From: Planctomycetota bacterium
GTDB taxonomy: Bacteria; Planctomycetota; Phycisphaerae; Sedimentisphaerales; Anaerobacaceae
Length of the DNA stretch: 8,091 nt
Assembly: GCA_022567055.1 (NCBI GenBank)
Contig: JADFHU010000219.1
Span: forward strand, 1 to 8,091
Reading direction: 5' to 3'
This document shows, one piece after another, positions 7,149 through 8,091 of the stretch (positions are counted from its first letter, which is position 1; every line of letters begins with the position of its first letter). Below the pieces are notes generated by a model. That model was not told the DNA's origin and searched no databases. It was given only the letters and a program-made list of their open reading frames with translations. The translations under genes and the position numbers were made by a program.

Positions 7149-7318
7149 AACAGATTCTGCCGTCCACTCATGGGTCAGCTACCAATATAACAATCGTATG
7201 GGAGGATTGGGTTTAAAGTGTGCCCGGGGATTTCTACCACCTCTGCGAAGCATTTCCGAAGGCTCGGCCGGGCAGACGTCCAACGCGGCAGTAGAGACAA
7301 TCGTAACCGAGACCCTTG
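7149..7318. other. Intergenic region with no recognised gene
   Basis: These 170 bases separate the edge paralog from the sigma-like stub. One minus-strand frame stays open from 7318 to a TGA at 7175-7177, but it has no start and its translation is unfamiliar. A 9-base direct repeat, ACAATCGTA, occurs at 7190-7198 and 7297-7305. An AT-rich stretch at about 7185-7195 could hold a -10 box, but I find no matching -35 hexamer. Confidence 0.4.
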
Positions 7319-8091
7319 CTATCTGACCTTGAATGTATACGAGTACGTCTTTTCTCTGCCTGGATCTATCGCATCAAAACTGAGAAGAAAGCCCTCATCC
7401 GTCTTCTCGTAGGTGAAGCCCCCATTGGTGAATAGGTTCTTGGGCATCTCGGGAGAGAGCGCATCGGGTAGACGGCCGGTTCTGAGATTGATTTGGGAGA
7501 GTTCAATGGCGGTTGTCATGAGATTGAAGTAGGTCTGTGCCCGTATGTCGGCGCAGTAAGAACGCGTGACGGAGGGATAGTAGCTTGCCGCAAAAATGGC
7601 GTCGTCTCGCGTGAAACGCTCAAGGTCGAGTGTTTCCTGTAGAGCGCTGAGTCGAGGGTAGGCCTGACTGAAAGACAGGGCGAGGGCCCGATCCACCTTG
7701 GCCATATGATCGAGATAATATTGGCGATTTCGGTCGAAGAAATCGGCATCGGCCGCCCTGCACGTCTCAAAGATCCCTGGATGTGTGTTGGGGTCACACC
7801 AGTCCGAAAGTAAGTCCAGCAAGATAGCTTTGGGGTCCCTATTGAGGTCCGCAAGTGTGGAGCGGATTCCATTCTTTAGAGCGGCTGATAGGTGATTCTG
7901 CTGGCTTTCGATGATGGCGAGTTGATGTCGCAGCTCGGTCAGGAATGTCTGATTGGCAGGCCAGTCGGAAAGAATGTCGCCAATGACCTTGTTAGCCCGG
8001 GCTTTCCACCCCAGGCTGAAAACGTATGAAAGAAGAACGTTGTTGCCAATGTGTCGACTCATGTGGTGTACCGCGAGACCCTGTCGAATCC
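7319..8091 (-). CDS. Secreted-protein paralog of the 5810-6982 product, 5' partial
   Basis: The frame is open through the right edge, so the visible 256 residues are the C-terminal part. The ATG at 8062 is internal: the codons before it ('IRQGLAVHH') continue the alignment with the paralog. 'AVHHMSRHIGNNVLLSYVF' matches 'LIHSMAEHLVDENMGSFLV', and 'LSAALKNG' matches 'LANALKNE'. The C-terminus 'TGRLPDALSPEMPKNLF', 'FTYEKTDEGFLLSF' and 'YTFKVR' matches 'TGALPEELPSGLPGDLF', 'FVYVKTEEGFLLRC' and 'YAFRVK'. The two proteins are clearly related but well diverged, so the duplication is not recent. By analogy about 130 N-terminal residues, including a signal peptide, lie outside the window. The function is unknown. 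The TAG at 7319-7321 ends the gene. Confidence 0.75.
   Translation of the reverse strand, partial: IRQGLAVHHMSRHIGNNVLLSYVFSLGWKARANKVIGDILSDWPANQTFLTELRHQLAIIESQQNHLSAALKNGIRSTLADLNRDPKAILLDLLSDWCDPNTHPGIFETCRAADADFFDRNRQYYLDHMAKVDRALALSFSQAYPRLSALQETLDLERFTRDDAIFAASYYPSVTRSYCADIRAQTYFNLMTTAIELSQINLRTGRLPDALSPEMPKNLFTNGGFTYEKTDEGFLLSFDAIDPGREKTYSYTFKVR

Noticed and set aside
6983..7171. Upstream ATG at 7171 for the 390-residue secreted protein
   Set aside because: The added 63 residues are Ser/Arg-rich without protein character and precede a clear signal peptide. The ATG at 6982 has a strong ribosome site.

Overview
This is a moderately GC-rich bacterial window (base composition not counted). 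It looks chromosomal, with no mobile element, CRISPR array, tRNA or rRNA that I can see. Family resemblance points to Planctomycetota, perhaps a Phycisphaerae-like lineage. The reasons are a BamB/PQQ-like propeller protein, a large secreted protein with a duplicated unit and a C-terminal anchor, a pair of secreted paralogs opening with 'DNAALLYYQAF', and a small ORF starting like a planctomycete ECF sigma factor. This assignment is inference from remembered family style, not a search result.

Layout. A PQQ-like beta-propeller protein on the plus strand enters from the left edge and ends at 939. Everything else is on the minus strand, so transcription converges at about 940-953. Reading the minus strand from the right there are: the C-terminal two thirds or so of a secreted protein (7319-8091, cut by the window edge); a 49-codon ORF that looks like the stub of an ECF sigma factor (6999-7148); a complete 390-residue secreted paralog of the edge protein (5810-6982); a Ste24-type M48 membrane metalloprotease (4416-5645); a GlpG-like rhomboid protease (3312-4208); and a large secreted protein of unknown function (1231-3177). 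The last gene's apparent C-terminal membrane anchor lies in another frame down to 954.

How the parts relate. The two intramembrane or membrane-embedded proteases are neighbours on the same strand. They are separated by about 200 bases that hold a six-unit heptamer repeat and a good sigma-70-like promoter for the rhomboid gene. Both suggest membrane-protein turnover, but nothing here links them to one substrate. The two paralogs share a C-terminal segment reminiscent of pseudopilin-like tails common in planctomycete secreted proteins, and they flank the sigma-factor stub.

I do not see a convincing new multi-gene system. The observations most worth following are the one-base frame break before the membrane anchor of the large secreted protein, that protein's internal duplication, the sigma-factor stub between two paralogs, and the heptamer repeat that supplies a stop codon.
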